DNA of 49,867 nucleotides, from NCBI GenBank assembly GCA_040752025.1, contig JBFMFR010000053.1, positions 1-49,867 of the forward strand, read 5' to 3'. Shown here in pieces: positions 26,125 to 34,427 of this stretch; position 1 is the first letter of the stretch; each line of letters begins with the position of its first letter. Made by a program: the position numbers and the translations under genes. Under the pieces are notes generated by a model that was not told where the DNA came from, did not search any database, and saw nothing but the letters and a program-made list of their open reading frames with translations. The DNA is from JBFMFR01 sp040752025 (GTDB lineage Bacteria; Chloroflexota; Anaerolineae; Anaerolineales; UBA4823).

Positions 26125-26153
26125 TTGACAATGGCGTAGTTCGTGTTTATAAT
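26125..26153 (+). promoter_or_regulatory. Perfect sigma-70 promoter of the metal sensor/ATPase operon
   Basis: TTGACA (26125-26130) and TATAAT (26148-26153) are both exact, with the ideal 17-base spacer. Confidence 0.9.
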
Positions 26154-26158
26154 TCCCG

Positions 26159-26184
26159 AATATATGAATACATGTTCATATATT
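26159..26184 (+). promoter_or_regulatory. Operator for the ArsR/SmtB-type repressor
   Basis: AATATATGAA (26159-26168) and TTCATATATT (26175-26184) are perfect arms around TACATG. The pattern ATATGAA..TTCATAT is the known SmtB/CzrA operator class. It lies just downstream of the -10 box, covering the transcript start. Confidence 0.85.
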
Positions 26185-26197
26185 GGAGTATTTTATA

Positions 26198-26518
26198 ATG
26201 AATCTAACGAGCGACCTTGAGCATGTAGCGGTTTTGGACGAGACGATGGCGGCCCGGCTGGCGGAGATTTTCCGCTCTTTGAGCGATCCGAGCCGCATCC
26301 GCATTATCTCCGTGCTGGCAGAGGCAGAAACCAACGTGGGGACCCTGGCGGAAGTGGTGGGACAAAGCGAATCGTCGGTCTCGCACCACCTGCGCGGGCT
26401 GCGCCAGATGCGCCTGGTGCGGGCGCGCAAGGAAGGGCGACAGGTGTTCTACGCCCTGGAGGATGAGCACATCGTAGATTTATATCGAAGGGGCCTGGAG
26501 CACTTATTACATGGATGA
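26198..26518 (+). CDS. ArsR/SmtB-family metal sensor, CzrA-type
   Basis: This 106-residue winged-helix repressor has LSDPSRIRIISVLAEAETNVGTLAEVVGQSESSVSHHLRGLRQMRLVRARKEGRQVFYAL. Helix alpha5 carries Asp89, His91, His102 and His105 in the spacing DxH-(10)-HxxH. This is the four-ligand Zn2+/Co2+ site of CzrA/SmtB. The N-terminal CXXC sites of CadC/ArsR are absent. The start is ATG at 26198; an overlapping TTG at 26183 lies in the ribosome site. It overlaps the P-type ATPase by 8 bases and should repress the operon until metal binds. Confidence 0.93.
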   Translation: MNLTSDLEHVAVLDETMAARLAEIFRSLSDPSRIRIISVLAEAETNVGTLAEVVGQSESSVSHHLRGLRQMRLVRARKEGRQVFYALEDEHIVDLYRRGLEHLLHG

Positions 26519-28664
26519 AGTGCTGCTGCACAAAACGGCCAAATTACAATCTGTGGAAGAAAAGGATATCCGCAGACAGTGCCTGGAGCTGCAGGGATTG
26601 GATTGTTCGGACTGCGCCTTGGTAGTGGAGCACCGCCTGTCGCGGTTGGAAGGCGTGCTGGACGTGCAAGTGGATTTCACCGCCCAGGCGGTGAACGTGG
26701 CTTACGACCGGCGCCGCATCCAGGCGCGCACGATCAAATGGCGCATCCAGCAACTAGGATACGCGCCTGTGCCCACCACTCTGGAAAGCTGGTGGCAGAA
26801 CAACCAGGAACTGCTGCTCAGCCTGGGAGCCGGGGCGCTGACGCTGGTAGCCTGGTTGGGAGAGACCTGGCTGAATTTCCCGGGCGCGGCCAGCCTGGGG
26901 TTGTATCTATCAGCGTATCTGTTGGGCGGTCTGCATACGGCCAGGCATGCCTTACAGGCTCTGCGCCAGGGACATTTCGACAGCGATGTGTTGATGCTGG
27001 CTGCGGCGTTGGGGGCTGCCAGCCTGGGAGAGTTCGCCGAAGGGGCGCTGTTATTGTTCCTGTTCAGCCTGGGCCACGCTCTGGAAGAACGCGCCCTGGA
27101 CCGGGCGCGCCAGGCGGTGCGCGCCCTGGGAGCCCTGATCCCCAGGAAGGCCCTGGTGGTGCGAGATGGGCAGGAACAAGTGGTGAGAGTGGAACAGCTT
27201 GCCCTGGGCGATGAAGTGCTGGTGCGTCCTGGCGAGCGCCTGCCGGTGGATGGGCAGGTGTTGGGCGGGCATTCGGCGGTGGATCAATCACCGATTACGG
27301 GCGAGTCGCTGCCGGTGGAAAAAGCCCCTGGCGAGGCAGTATTTGCCGGTTCGGTGAATGGACCGGGGGCGCTGCGGGTGCGGGTGACGCGCCTGGCAAA
27401 GGACAGCACCCTGGCTCGGGTGATGCAGTTAGTCGAGCAGGCGCAGGCGCACAAAGCCCCGACGCAGCAGAAGGTGGAAAGCTTTATGCGCCGTTTCGTG
27501 CCAGTGGTTCTGGCAGCCACAATCCTGCTGGTGATCCTGCCGCCATTCCTGGGCGTGCCGCTGCGTGAAGCTTTCCGGCGCGCCATGATCTTGCTGGTGG
27601 CAACATCACCCTGCGCACTGGCATTGGGCACGCCAGCGGCGGTGCTGGCTGGAATCGCCCAGGCGGCGCGCAACGGGGTGCTGGTGAAGGGCGGCGTGCA
27701 CCTGGAAAACCTGGGCCGCCTGGAGGCGCTGGCTTTCGATAAAACCGCCACGCTGACGAGCGGTGAGCTGCGCGTCAGCAAGGTGGTCGCGCTGGATGGA
27801 GGCGAGGAAGATCAAGTGCTGGCCCTGGCGGCGGCGGTCGAGCGCCAATCCGGGCACCCGCTGTCGCAGGCGGTGCTCAGGGCGGCTGAAGAAGCGGGTT
27901 TACGGTTGCCGGAAGCCAGCCAGGTGCGGGCGGAGACCGGGCTGGGGGTGCAGGCCCAGGTGGACGGGCAGGCGGCGCGGGTGGGCAGCCTGAAATGGTT
28001 CGATGAACTGGCCCTGCCGGTGGGGCAGGCGGCGCGCCAACTGGCGGCGGAGATGCAGGCGCAAGGACAATCGGTGATGCTGGTGGCCGTGGGGCAGCAG
28101 GTCCTTGGGCTGGTGGCCGTAGCCGATACGCTGCGCCCAGGCGTGGCAGAAGCGCTGCACGCGCTGCGCAAGCTGGGGGTGCGCCGCATGGTGATGCTTT
28201 CAGGAGATAACGCTGGCGCGGCGGCCTTGATCGCCAGGCAGGCTGGCCTGGTGGAGTTCCGCGCCGGGCTATTGCCGGAAGACAAGCTGGCTGCCATCGA
28301 TGAACTGCAGGGCAGCCACGCGGTGGTCGGCATGGTCGGAGACGGTGTGAACGACGCGCCTGCCCTGGGGCGCGCTACCGTGGGCATTGCCATGGGCGGG
28401 GCGGCTACAGAGGTAGCGCTGGAAACGGCAGATGTGGCTTTGATGGGGGCAGAGCTGGGTAAGCTGCCTTTCGCGGTATCCCTGGGCCGCGCCACGCAAG
28501 GTGTGATTCGCCAGAACCTGGTAATTGCCCTGGGAGTGATGGCGGTGCTGGCGGGCCTGGCGTTGAGCGGTCTGGCAGGGATTGGCCTGGCAGTTGTGCT
28601 GCACGAAGGCAGCACGCTGCTGGTGGTGGCGAATGCCTTGCGATTGCTGCACAAGGCTGGTTGA
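26511..28664 (+). CDS. P1B-type heavy-metal-exporting ATPase with P1B-4 motifs and an N-terminal HMA domain
   Basis: This 717-residue pump begins with a heavy-metal-associated domain (Cys32-Cys35 in GLDCSDC). Membrane helices, the actuator motif ITGESLPVEK, the TM6 metal motif SPC (Ser366-Cys368, in ATSPCALALGTP), the phosphorylation site DKTATLTSG (Asp410), MLSGDN, GDGVNDAPALG and HEGST (698-702) follow. SPC with HEG[GS]T is the P1B-4 mark of Co/Fe/Zn-type exporters. The HMA domain is more like P1B-2. The phosphorylation motif has Ala where P-type ATPases normally have Gly (DKTGT). Paired with a CzrA-type sensor, it likely exports Zn, Co or related ions. Confidence 0.9.
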   Translation: MDEVLLHKTAKLQSVEEKDIRRQCLELQGLDCSDCALVVEHRLSRLEGVLDVQVDFTAQAVNVAYDRRRIQARTIKWRIQQLGYAPVPTTLESWWQNNQELLLSLGAGALTLVAWLGETWLNFPGAASLGLYLSAYLLGGLHTARHALQALRQGHFDSDVLMLAAALGAASLGEFAEGALLLFLFSLGHALEERALDRARQAVRALGALIPRKALVVRDGQEQVVRVEQLALGDEVLVRPGERLPVDGQVLGGHSAVDQSPITGESLPVEKAPGEAVFAGSVNGPGALRVRVTRLAKDSTLARVMQLVEQAQAHKAPTQQKVESFMRRFVPVVLAATILLVILPPFLGVPLREAFRRAMILLVATSPCALALGTPAAVLAGIAQAARNGVLVKGGVHLENLGRLEALAFDKTATLTSGELRVSKVVALDGGEEDQVLALAAAVERQSGHPLSQAVLRAAEEAGLRLPEASQVRAETGLGVQAQVDGQAARVGSLKWFDELALPVGQAARQLAAEMQAQGQSVMLVAVGQQVLGLVAVADTLRPGVAEALHALRKLGVRRMVMLSGDNAGAAALIARQAGLVEFRAGLLPEDKLAAIDELQGSHAVVGMVGDGVNDAPALGRATVGIAMGGAATEVALETADVALMGAELGKLPFAVSLGRATQGVIRQNLVIALGVMAVLAGLALSGLAGIGLAVVLHEGSTLLVVANALRLLHKAG

Positions 28665-28798
28665 TGCGCAACGTTAATTGCTTTATTAACGGCGCACAAG
28701 GGAGGTTATGGTATCATCGGTCCGTACAGACCCGGGCAGCAGATGGCCTGGATGCTTGCTGGCCGGGTTCACTTTTACTGTTATGGAGTGGAGTTGTA

Positions 28799-29272
28799 AT
28801 GCCAACAAAAGCCAATCGCCAAACGGGGTTCCCTGTGTTGATGATGACAGCCGGGGTGTTGTTGATCATCGTTTCAGCCTGGTTTTTTATCAGCGCGGCC
28901 CTGCCTCAGGCCACCAGTACACCGACGGCAATGCAGGCGCGCATCCCCTACCCGGAGGTCCGTCGCGTCAACCTGCCGGATGCCAAAGCAGCTTACGAAC
29001 TGGGCACGGCAGTATTCGTTGATACGCGCGGCGACGCCTACTTCGACCAGGAGCACATCCCAGGGGCGCTTTCGATCAGCGCGGAGGAAGTCCCCGGCAG
29101 GTTGAGCCAATTGAAGCCTACCGATTGGATTATCACGTATTGTACCTGACCATCGGAAGAATCGAGCGCCCGTGTGGCGCGCCTGTTACTGGACCAAGGT
29201 TTCGCGCGCGTAACCCCGCTGTCTGGCGGGTTGGAAGCCTGGGTGGCGGCTGGATACCCATTGGAGCCTTAG
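28799..29272 (+). CDS. Membrane-anchored rhodanese-like protein with in-frame TGA (candidate selenocysteine)
   Basis: If the TGA at 29147-29149 is read through, the frame gives 157 residues. There is an N-terminal membrane anchor (VLMMTAGVLLIIVSAWFFI), a Thr/Pro linker and a full rhodanese domain: AVFVDTRGDAYFDQEHIPGALSIS, then IITYCT-U-PSEESSARVARLLLDQGF and LSGGLEAWVAAGYPLEP. In this subfamily the site after YCT is normally Cys (YCxCP.E). The UGA sits exactly there, two residues after the catalytic Cys. The downstream half stays in frame and conserved, so simple decay is less likely. A GCGCC/GGCGC hairpin (29166-29180) is a weak SECIS candidate without the GGU loop. A nonsense mutation or error remains possible. 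The start has GGAG upstream. Confidence 0.75.
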
Positions 29273-29298
29273 TTTTATAGAAAGAAGGATGGTGGTGG

Positions 29299-29793
29299 AT
29301 GCCGGAGAATCCTGAGAGGTTAGTGGAGCGCCTGCGCAGCGAAGGGCAGAAGACGGAGGCATTTTTCAGCGCCCTGGAGCCTGAGCAGTGGAAGGTGCGC
29401 CTGTATGCAGACGGCTCGCAGTGGACGGTTGCTCAATTGTTGGCGCACTTCGTGTCAGCAGAGATCGGCAACCGGGCGTTGATCGAGCAGATCTGGAAAG
29501 GCGGCAGCGGCGCGCCGCCGGATTTCGACATCGACGCTTTCAACGAGCGCCAGGTAGCCGGGATGGCAGTAGACGCGCCGCAAGCGCTACTGGCTGATTT
29601 CATGCAGCGCCGCCAGGAAACGATCGAACTGGTGGCGGGGATGACGCCTGAAGATTTGCAAAAGGTGGGGCGCAACCCTTTCCTGGGCGAAGCGCCGCTG
29701 GAGGAGATCGTCAAGCTGGTGTATCGCCACAACCAGATCCACCAGCGCGACGTGCGCCGGGCCCTTTCGGAGACAAGCACGCCGGCGAGTTAG
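29299..29793 (+). CDS. DinB-family four-helix protein
   Basis: This 164-residue protein matches the DinB/YfiT-type metal-binding four-helix fold: LVERLRSEGQKTEAFFSALEPEQWKV, SQWTVAQLLAHFVSAEI, and EEIVKLVYRHNQIHQRDVRRAL. Three His residues (in AHF, YRHNQIHQ) would form the metal triad. Members include thiol-dependent transferases and proteins of unknown role. Its start is ATG 29299 with GAAGGA upstream. It precedes a UbiA prenyltransferase by 31 bases. The function is unassigned. Confidence 0.8.
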   Translation: MPENPERLVERLRSEGQKTEAFFSALEPEQWKVRLYADGSQWTVAQLLAHFVSAEIGNRALIEQIWKGGSGAPPDFDIDAFNERQVAGMAVDAPQALLADFMQRRQETIELVAGMTPEDLQKVGRNPFLGEAPLEEIVKLVYRHNQIHQRDVRRALSETSTPAS

Positions 29794-29824
29794 TGCGTTG
29801 GCCGGCATTTCTACCTGAGTACAT

Positions 29825-30748
29825 ATGACTACACTATCACCGACTGATTCCTTGCGCTTATTCGTGCGCCTATCGCGGCCGTTATTCCTGGTCGGGGTAA
29901 TGATGTTGTACGCCCTGGGGGTGGGGATCGCCCGCTACCTGGGCAACAACATCGATTGGAACACCTATTTCCTGGGACAGGTGTGGGTGACGCTGTTGCA
30001 ATTGAGTACGCATTATTTCAATGAATACTACAACTCGCCAGCCGACCAGGAGAACCCCAACCGGACCTACCTGACGGGTGGGAGCGGGGCGCTTGGCCCA
30101 GGCAAACTACCCCGGCAGGTAGCCATGACGGCGGCGTTGATCAGCCTGGCTTTGCTGGCCTGGATGACGGTGATGGTGATCGCTAACCTGCGCCCGGGGC
30201 TGCTGGCCTATTTGATCATGGGACTGGCTTTCCTGGGGGCGTTCTTCTATTCTGTGCCGCCAGTCAGGCTGGAGGCTTCGGGCTATGGCGAGCTGACTAC
30301 CACCGTGTTGGTGGCCTTCCTGGTGCCGGCTTTCGGCTTCGTGCTGCAAACGGGCAACCTGCATCGCCTGCTGGCCATGTGCGCTTTCCCGCTGGCGGCC
30401 CTGCACCTGGCGATGCTGCTGGCTTTCGAACTGCCCGATTACGGGGTGGATGCGAAACACGATAAGTGCACGCTGATGGTGCGGATGGGCTGGCAGAACG
30501 GCATGCTGCTGCACAACATCCTGGTTCTGAGCGCGTTCTTGCTGCTGGCCCTGGCTGCCAGCCTGGGCCTCCCCGGGTTTGTGGCCTGGCCCAGCTTGCT
30601 GCTGCTGCCCCTGGGCTTGCTGCAGATTTACCAGATGCGCGGCATCGCCGCTGGAGGTAAGCCGAGGTGGACGGCCCTGGTGACCGGAGCGCTGGCGCTG
30701 TTCGGCTTGTTGGCCTATATCATGATGATGACATTCTGGATCAACTGA
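29825..30748 (+). CDS. UbiA/MenA-family prenyltransferase
   Basis: This 307-residue membrane protein has about eight helices and the UbiA fold. The first aspartate-rich motif appears as NEYYNSPADQENPNRTYLTGG, in place of the usual NDxxDxxxD. The second motif DYGVDAKHDKCTLMVRMG fits DxxxDxxxG. The length and pattern fit menaquinone-type (MenA-like) or other aromatic prenylation. No menaquinone genes flank it; moeA follows by 13 bases. The substrate is unknown. Confidence 0.8.
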   Translation: MTTLSPTDSLRLFVRLSRPLFLVGVMMLYALGVGIARYLGNNIDWNTYFLGQVWVTLLQLSTHYFNEYYNSPADQENPNRTYLTGGSGALGPGKLPRQVAMTAALISLALLAWMTVMVIANLRPGLLAYLIMGLAFLGAFFYSVPPVRLEASGYGELTTTVLVAFLVPAFGFVLQTGNLHRLLAMCAFPLAALHLAMLLAFELPDYGVDAKHDKCTLMVRMGWQNGMLLHNILVLSAFLLLALAASLGLPGFVAWPSLLLLPLGLLQIYQMRGIAAGGKPRWTALVTGALALFGLLAYIMMMTFWIN

Positions 30749-30761
30749 GGCCAGAGGAACG

Positions 30762-31994
30762 ATGCCTGAATTCCTGGAACTGCTGCCGCCCGAGGCTGCC
30801 CTGCGAGTGCTGCTGGATAATCTGCCAGCCAGGCCCGCATCCGAAAAAATCCCTACAATTGCCGCAGCCGGGCGAGTTACCGTCGAAGCTGTACGAGCGG
30901 CGCAGCCGCTGCCAGCTTTTGCCCGTTCGACGGTGGACGGATACGCCGTGCGAGCGGCCGACACCTATGGGGCCAGCGAGGCGCTGCCGGCTTATCTGCA
31001 ACTGGTGGGTGAAGCGCCGATGGGGGCTGCACCGGCCTTCCGAGTAGCGGCGGCCCAGTGCGGCCTGATCCACACCGGCGGGATGCTTCCGCAAGGGGCT
31101 GACGCCGTGGTGATGGTCGAATACACCCAGAGCGTGCGCCCAGACGAAGTCGAAGTGCTGAGAGCAGTGGCGGTGGGGGAAAATGTGTTGAAAGTCGGCG
31201 AGGATGTGCAGCCAGGGCAGGAAGTGATCGCGGCAGGCAGCCGCTTGCGAGCGGCAGAGATCGGTGGTTTGATGGCGCTGGGGATAAGCGAGGTGGGCGT
31301 GGCGCGCCGCCCGCGGGTGGGGGTTTTATCCAGCGGGGATGAGGTGGTCCCGCCGGAAGCAGAGCCCGGGCCGGGGCAGGTGCGCGACGTAAATACCTAC
31401 AGCCTGTCGGCTTTAGTGGAGCGCGCTGGGGGAACGGCGGTTCATTATGGCATCTCCCCTGACCAGGCAGAGATACTTCGCCAGCGCGCTGCGCAGGCGC
31501 TGCAGGAATGCGACCTGGTGGTGATCACGGCTGGCTCTTCGGCCAGCGCGCGCGATATGACTGCTGAAGTGATCGACCAGCTTGGCGCGCCGGGGGTGCT
31601 GGTGCACGGCGTCAACGTGCGGCCGGGCAAACCTACCATCCTGGCGGTCTGCCAGGATAAGGCGGTGATCGGCCTGCCGGGCAACCCGGTGAGCGCGCTG
31701 GTGATCGCCTGGCTGTTCGTCGTCCCGCTGGTGGAGAAGCTGCTGGGGCAGCGCCAGGGGAGCGTGCGACCGCGAGTGCCGGCGCGCTTGAGCCTGAACC
31801 TGGCTTCGCAGGCCGGGCGCGAGGACTGGGCGCCGGTGCGGTTGGTGCAGCAGGGCGCAGGCTACACAGCGGAGCCGGTTTTCGGGAAGAGCAATTTAAT
31901 CTTTACGCTGGCGCGCGCCGATGGTTTGGTGCGCATCCCGGCGGATGCTACCGGCCTGAGCGCCGGAGAGATGGTTGAGGTTTGGCTGATATGA
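30762..31994 (+). CDS. moeA: Molybdopterin molybdenumtransferase MoeA
   Basis: This 410-residue protein inserts molybdate (or tungstate) into adenylated molybdopterin. The substrate segment STVDGYAVRA, HTGGMLPQGADAVVMVE, the MPT-binding GDEVV and TAGSSASARDMTAEV regions, and IGLPGNPVSALVIAWLFV are clear. The C-terminal domain IV has LSLNLASQAGREDW and GLVRIPADATGLSAGEMVEV. The gene ends in ATGA, overlapping the ACT-protein start. A second MoeA fused to a binding domain follows, so the region encodes two MoeA copies. They may differ in metal or cofactor form. Confidence 0.95.
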   Translation: MPEFLELLPPEAALRVLLDNLPARPASEKIPTIAAAGRVTVEAVRAAQPLPAFARSTVDGYAVRAADTYGASEALPAYLQLVGEAPMGAAPAFRVAAAQCGLIHTGGMLPQGADAVVMVEYTQSVRPDEVEVLRAVAVGENVLKVGEDVQPGQEVIAAGSRLRAAEIGGLMALGISEVGVARRPRVGVLSSGDEVVPPEAEPGPGQVRDVNTYSLSALVERAGGTAVHYGISPDQAEILRQRAAQALQECDLVVITAGSSASARDMTAEVIDQLGAPGVLVHGVNVRPGKPTILAVCQDKAVIGLPGNPVSALVIAWLFVVPLVEKLLGQRQGSVRPRVPARLSLNLASQAGREDWAPVRLVQQGAGYTAEPVFGKSNLIFTLARADGLVRIPADATGLSAGEMVEVWLI

Positions 31995-32431
31995 GTTTGC
32001 AACCCCCTATGTACCCAGACCCGCTCCTGCCGGGCGATATCCCCTTGCTGCTGCTGCCGGAGCGCCTGGCGGTGTGCCGTTTGCCAGCCGATGCGCAGTT
32101 CCCGGATTGGGCCCGGGATGGAGAACTGCTGGCGCTGGTGCGCACCTCCAGCGAATTGAGCGTAGTGTGCGCGGAGCGCTTCGTGCCGCCCGAGGTCAAG
32201 GCCGAGCGCGGTTGGCGCGTCTTGCAGGTGCAGGGCCCCTTGGATTTTTCCCAGGTGGGCGTGCTGGCCTCGATAACTGTGCCGCTGGCTAAGGCCGGCG
32301 TGAGCCTGTTCGCCCTGTCGACCTACGACACAGATTACATCCTGGTGAAAGAAAGCGCACTGGAGCGGGCTGTGCAGGCTTTGAACCAGGCGGGGTTCCT
32401 GGTGATGAGCCATGTCGATCTATCTGCGTGA
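31991..32431 (+). CDS. ACT-domain (CASTOR-like) protein between two moeA genes
   Basis: This 146-residue protein carries two ACT-like halves. The second has VLASITVPLAKAGVSLFALSTYDTDYILVKESALERAVQALNQAGF, typical of ACT_7/CASTOR-type domains that bind amino acids. The start ATG overlaps the moeA stop (ATGA), and the end overlaps the next moeA gene by 20 bases, so all three are translated together. The role is unknown. An amino-acid or ligand sensor of the molybdopterin operon is possible but unproven. A frame from TTG 31982 exists but is less likely. Confidence 0.8.
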   Translation: MSLQPPMYPDPLLPGDIPLLLLPERLAVCRLPADAQFPDWARDGELLALVRTSSELSVVCAERFVPPEVKAERGWRVLQVQGPLDFSQVGVLASITVPLAKAGVSLFALSTYDTDYILVKESALERAVQALNQAGFLVMSHVDLSA

Positions 32432-34427
32432 CATCCCGCTGCCCGAGGCCCAGGCGCGCCTGAAGGATGCGCTGCAAGCGGCTGGCCGTTGGGGCTTGCT
32501 GGGGGCAGAGACGATCCTGCTGGACGAGCAGGCGGCTGGCAGGGTGCTGGCAGAGGCGGTGTGGGCCAAGATTTCTTCGCCGCATTACCATGCTTCGGCG
32601 ATGGATGGCTTCGCGGTGCGATCGGCGGACACGGCGGGGGCAATGCCCAATGATGCAGTCACGCTGGCCTGCGGCGCGGGCCAGGGCGCGGCGAAGTACG
32701 TGGATACGGGCGATCCCCTGCCTGAATGGGCGGACGCGGTCATCCCAATTGAGAATGTGGAGCCATTAGACGCACACGGGCAGCCCGCGCCTGAACCCCG
32801 CCGGCCTTACGGCATCCGCCTGCGGGCGGCAGTTACGCCGTGGAGCCATGTGCGCTCGATGGGCGAGGATATGGTTGCCACGCAACTGGTGCTGCCGGCC
32901 GGGCACGTGCTGCGCCCGGTGGACCTGGGGGCGATGGCGGCCTGTGGGCACAGCCAGGCGGTGGTGGCGCGACGGCCCAGGGTGGCGATCTTGCCAACGG
33001 GCAGCGAACTGATCCCGGTGGGACAGCCGGCCCGCTCGGGGGAGATTATTGAATTCAATTCGCTGGTGCTGGCGGCGCAGGTCAGGCAGTGGGGCGGCGA
33101 GGCAGTGCGTTTTTCGATCACGGTGGATGATTTCGCCGCTATCCGGGAGCGCGTGGCGCAGGCAGCATTGGAATACGACCTGATCCTGTTGAATGCGGGT
33201 TCCTCGGCCGGTTCGGAGGATTTTTCGGCTGGCGTAGTCGAGGCGTTGGGCCAACTGCTGGTGCATGGCGTGGCAGTGCGCCCGGGGCACCCGGTGATCC
33301 TGGGGATGATCGAGCGCGGCGCGGCAGCCAGGGCTGTGGACCAATCCGGGCACCCAGGGGATAGCACTCAAATTCCGATCATCGGCGTGCCGGGCTATCC
33401 GGTATCCGCCGCGCTGACCGGGGAGATTTTCGTAGAGCCGCTGCTGGCGCGCTGGTTAGGGCGTGAGCCCAGCGCGCCGGAGGAAGTTACCGCAACGCTG
33501 ACGCGCAAGACCACCTCGCCGCCGGGCGATGACGACTACCTGCGTGTAGCCGTAGGGCGCGTGGGCGATAAGCTGCTGGCCGCGCCGCTGGCGCGCGGTT
33601 CGGGGGTGATTACTTCACTGGTGCGGGCGGATGGCATCGCCATCCTGCCGCGCGGCTCGCAAGGTTTGCCGGCAGGCGCGCCGGTGCGCGTGCGCCTGTA
33701 TCGCTCGACGGCCGAATTAGAGCGCACGATTTTCGCCATCGGCTCGCATGACGTCAGCCTGGATTTGCTGGCGCAGTTCCTGGCGAGGCGCGGCCGCCGC
33801 CTGGCGTCTGCCAACGTGGGCAGCCTGGGCGGGTTGGTGGCGCTGCACCGGGGCGAGGCGCACCTGGCTGGCTCGCACCTGCTGGATCCCGAAACGGGTG
33901 AGTACAATCTGAGCTATATCCGCCAATACCTGGCGGGTGTGGCGGTCAAGGTGGTGGCGCTGGTTGGCCGGCAGCAGGGTTTGCTGGTACAGAAGGGCAA
34001 TCCCCTGAAGATCCGTTCCCTGGAAGACCTGGCGCGCTCGCAGGTGCGTTTCGTCAACCGCCAGCGCGGGGCGGGGACGCGCGTCTTGCTGGATTATCAC
34101 CTGGAGCGCCTGGGGATTGCGTCCGCAGCGATTCAAGGCTACAATCAGGAGGAATATACCCACCTGGCGGTGGCAGCAGCGGTGAGTTCGGGGCGGGCGG
34201 ACGCAGGCCTGGGTATCGCGGCCGCGGCGCAAGCTTTGGATTTGGATTTCCTGCCTCTGTACCAGGAACATTACGAACTGGTTATCCCGGCGGAGTTTTA
34301 TGGTGCGGCGTTGTTAGCGCCTGTGCTGGAACTGCTGAAGGACGCAGCTTTCCAGGCGGCGGTGATGGCGCTGCCCGGGTACGATGTCTCCGACATGGGC
34401 AGACTGGTGGCTGAGGTGAATGGATGA
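32412..34427 (+). CDS. MoeA fused to a periplasmic-binding-protein-like domain
   Basis: The first 430 residues are MoeA: SAMDGFAVRS, YVDTGDPLPEWADAVIPIENVE, LPTGSELIPVG, NAGSSAGSEDF and IGVPGYPVSAALTGEIFVEPLL. The last 230 residues are a PBP/LysR-substrate-type ligand domain (ASANVGSLGGLVALHRGEAHLAGSHLLDPETGEYN, VRFVNRQRGAGTRVLLDYHL, ADAGLGIAAAAQAL). MoeA-PBP fusions are known in bacteria and archaea. The added domain might bind molybdate or tungstate to feed or gate insertion. It overlaps the ACT gene upstream (20 bases) and the receiver gene downstream (ATGA). Confidence 0.92.
   Translation: MSIYLRDIPLPEAQARLKDALQAAGRWGLLGAETILLDEQAAGRVLAEAVWAKISSPHYHASAMDGFAVRSADTAGAMPNDAVTLACGAGQGAAKYVDTGDPLPEWADAVIPIENVEPLDAHGQPAPEPRRPYGIRLRAAVTPWSHVRSMGEDMVATQLVLPAGHVLRPVDLGAMAACGHSQAVVARRPRVAILPTGSELIPVGQPARSGEIIEFNSLVLAAQVRQWGGEAVRFSITVDDFAAIRERVAQAALEYDLILLNAGSSAGSEDFSAGVVEALGQLLVHGVAVRPGHPVILGMIERGAAARAVDQSGHPGDSTQIPIIGVPGYPVSAALTGEIFVEPLLARWLGREPSAPEEVTATLTRKTTSPPGDDDYLRVAVGRVGDKLLAAPLARGSGVITSLVRADGIAILPRGSQGLPAGAPVRVRLYRSTAELERTIFAIGSHDVSLDLLAQFLARRGRRLASANVGSLGGLVALHRGEAHLAGSHLLDPETGEYNLSYIRQYLAGVAVKVVALVGRQQGLLVQKGNPLKIRSLEDLARSQVRFVNRQRGAGTRVLLDYHLERLGIASAAIQGYNQEEYTHLAVAAAVSSGRADAGLGIAAAAQALDLDFLPLYQEHYELVIPAEFYGAALLAPVLELLKDAAFQAAVMALPGYDVSDMGRLVAEVNG

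Noticed and set aside
29166..29180. Hairpin after the rhodanese TGA as a firm SECIS
   Set aside because: The stem GCGCC/GGCGC exists but the loop lacks the GGU bases of known bacterial SECIS; kept as a weak candidate only.
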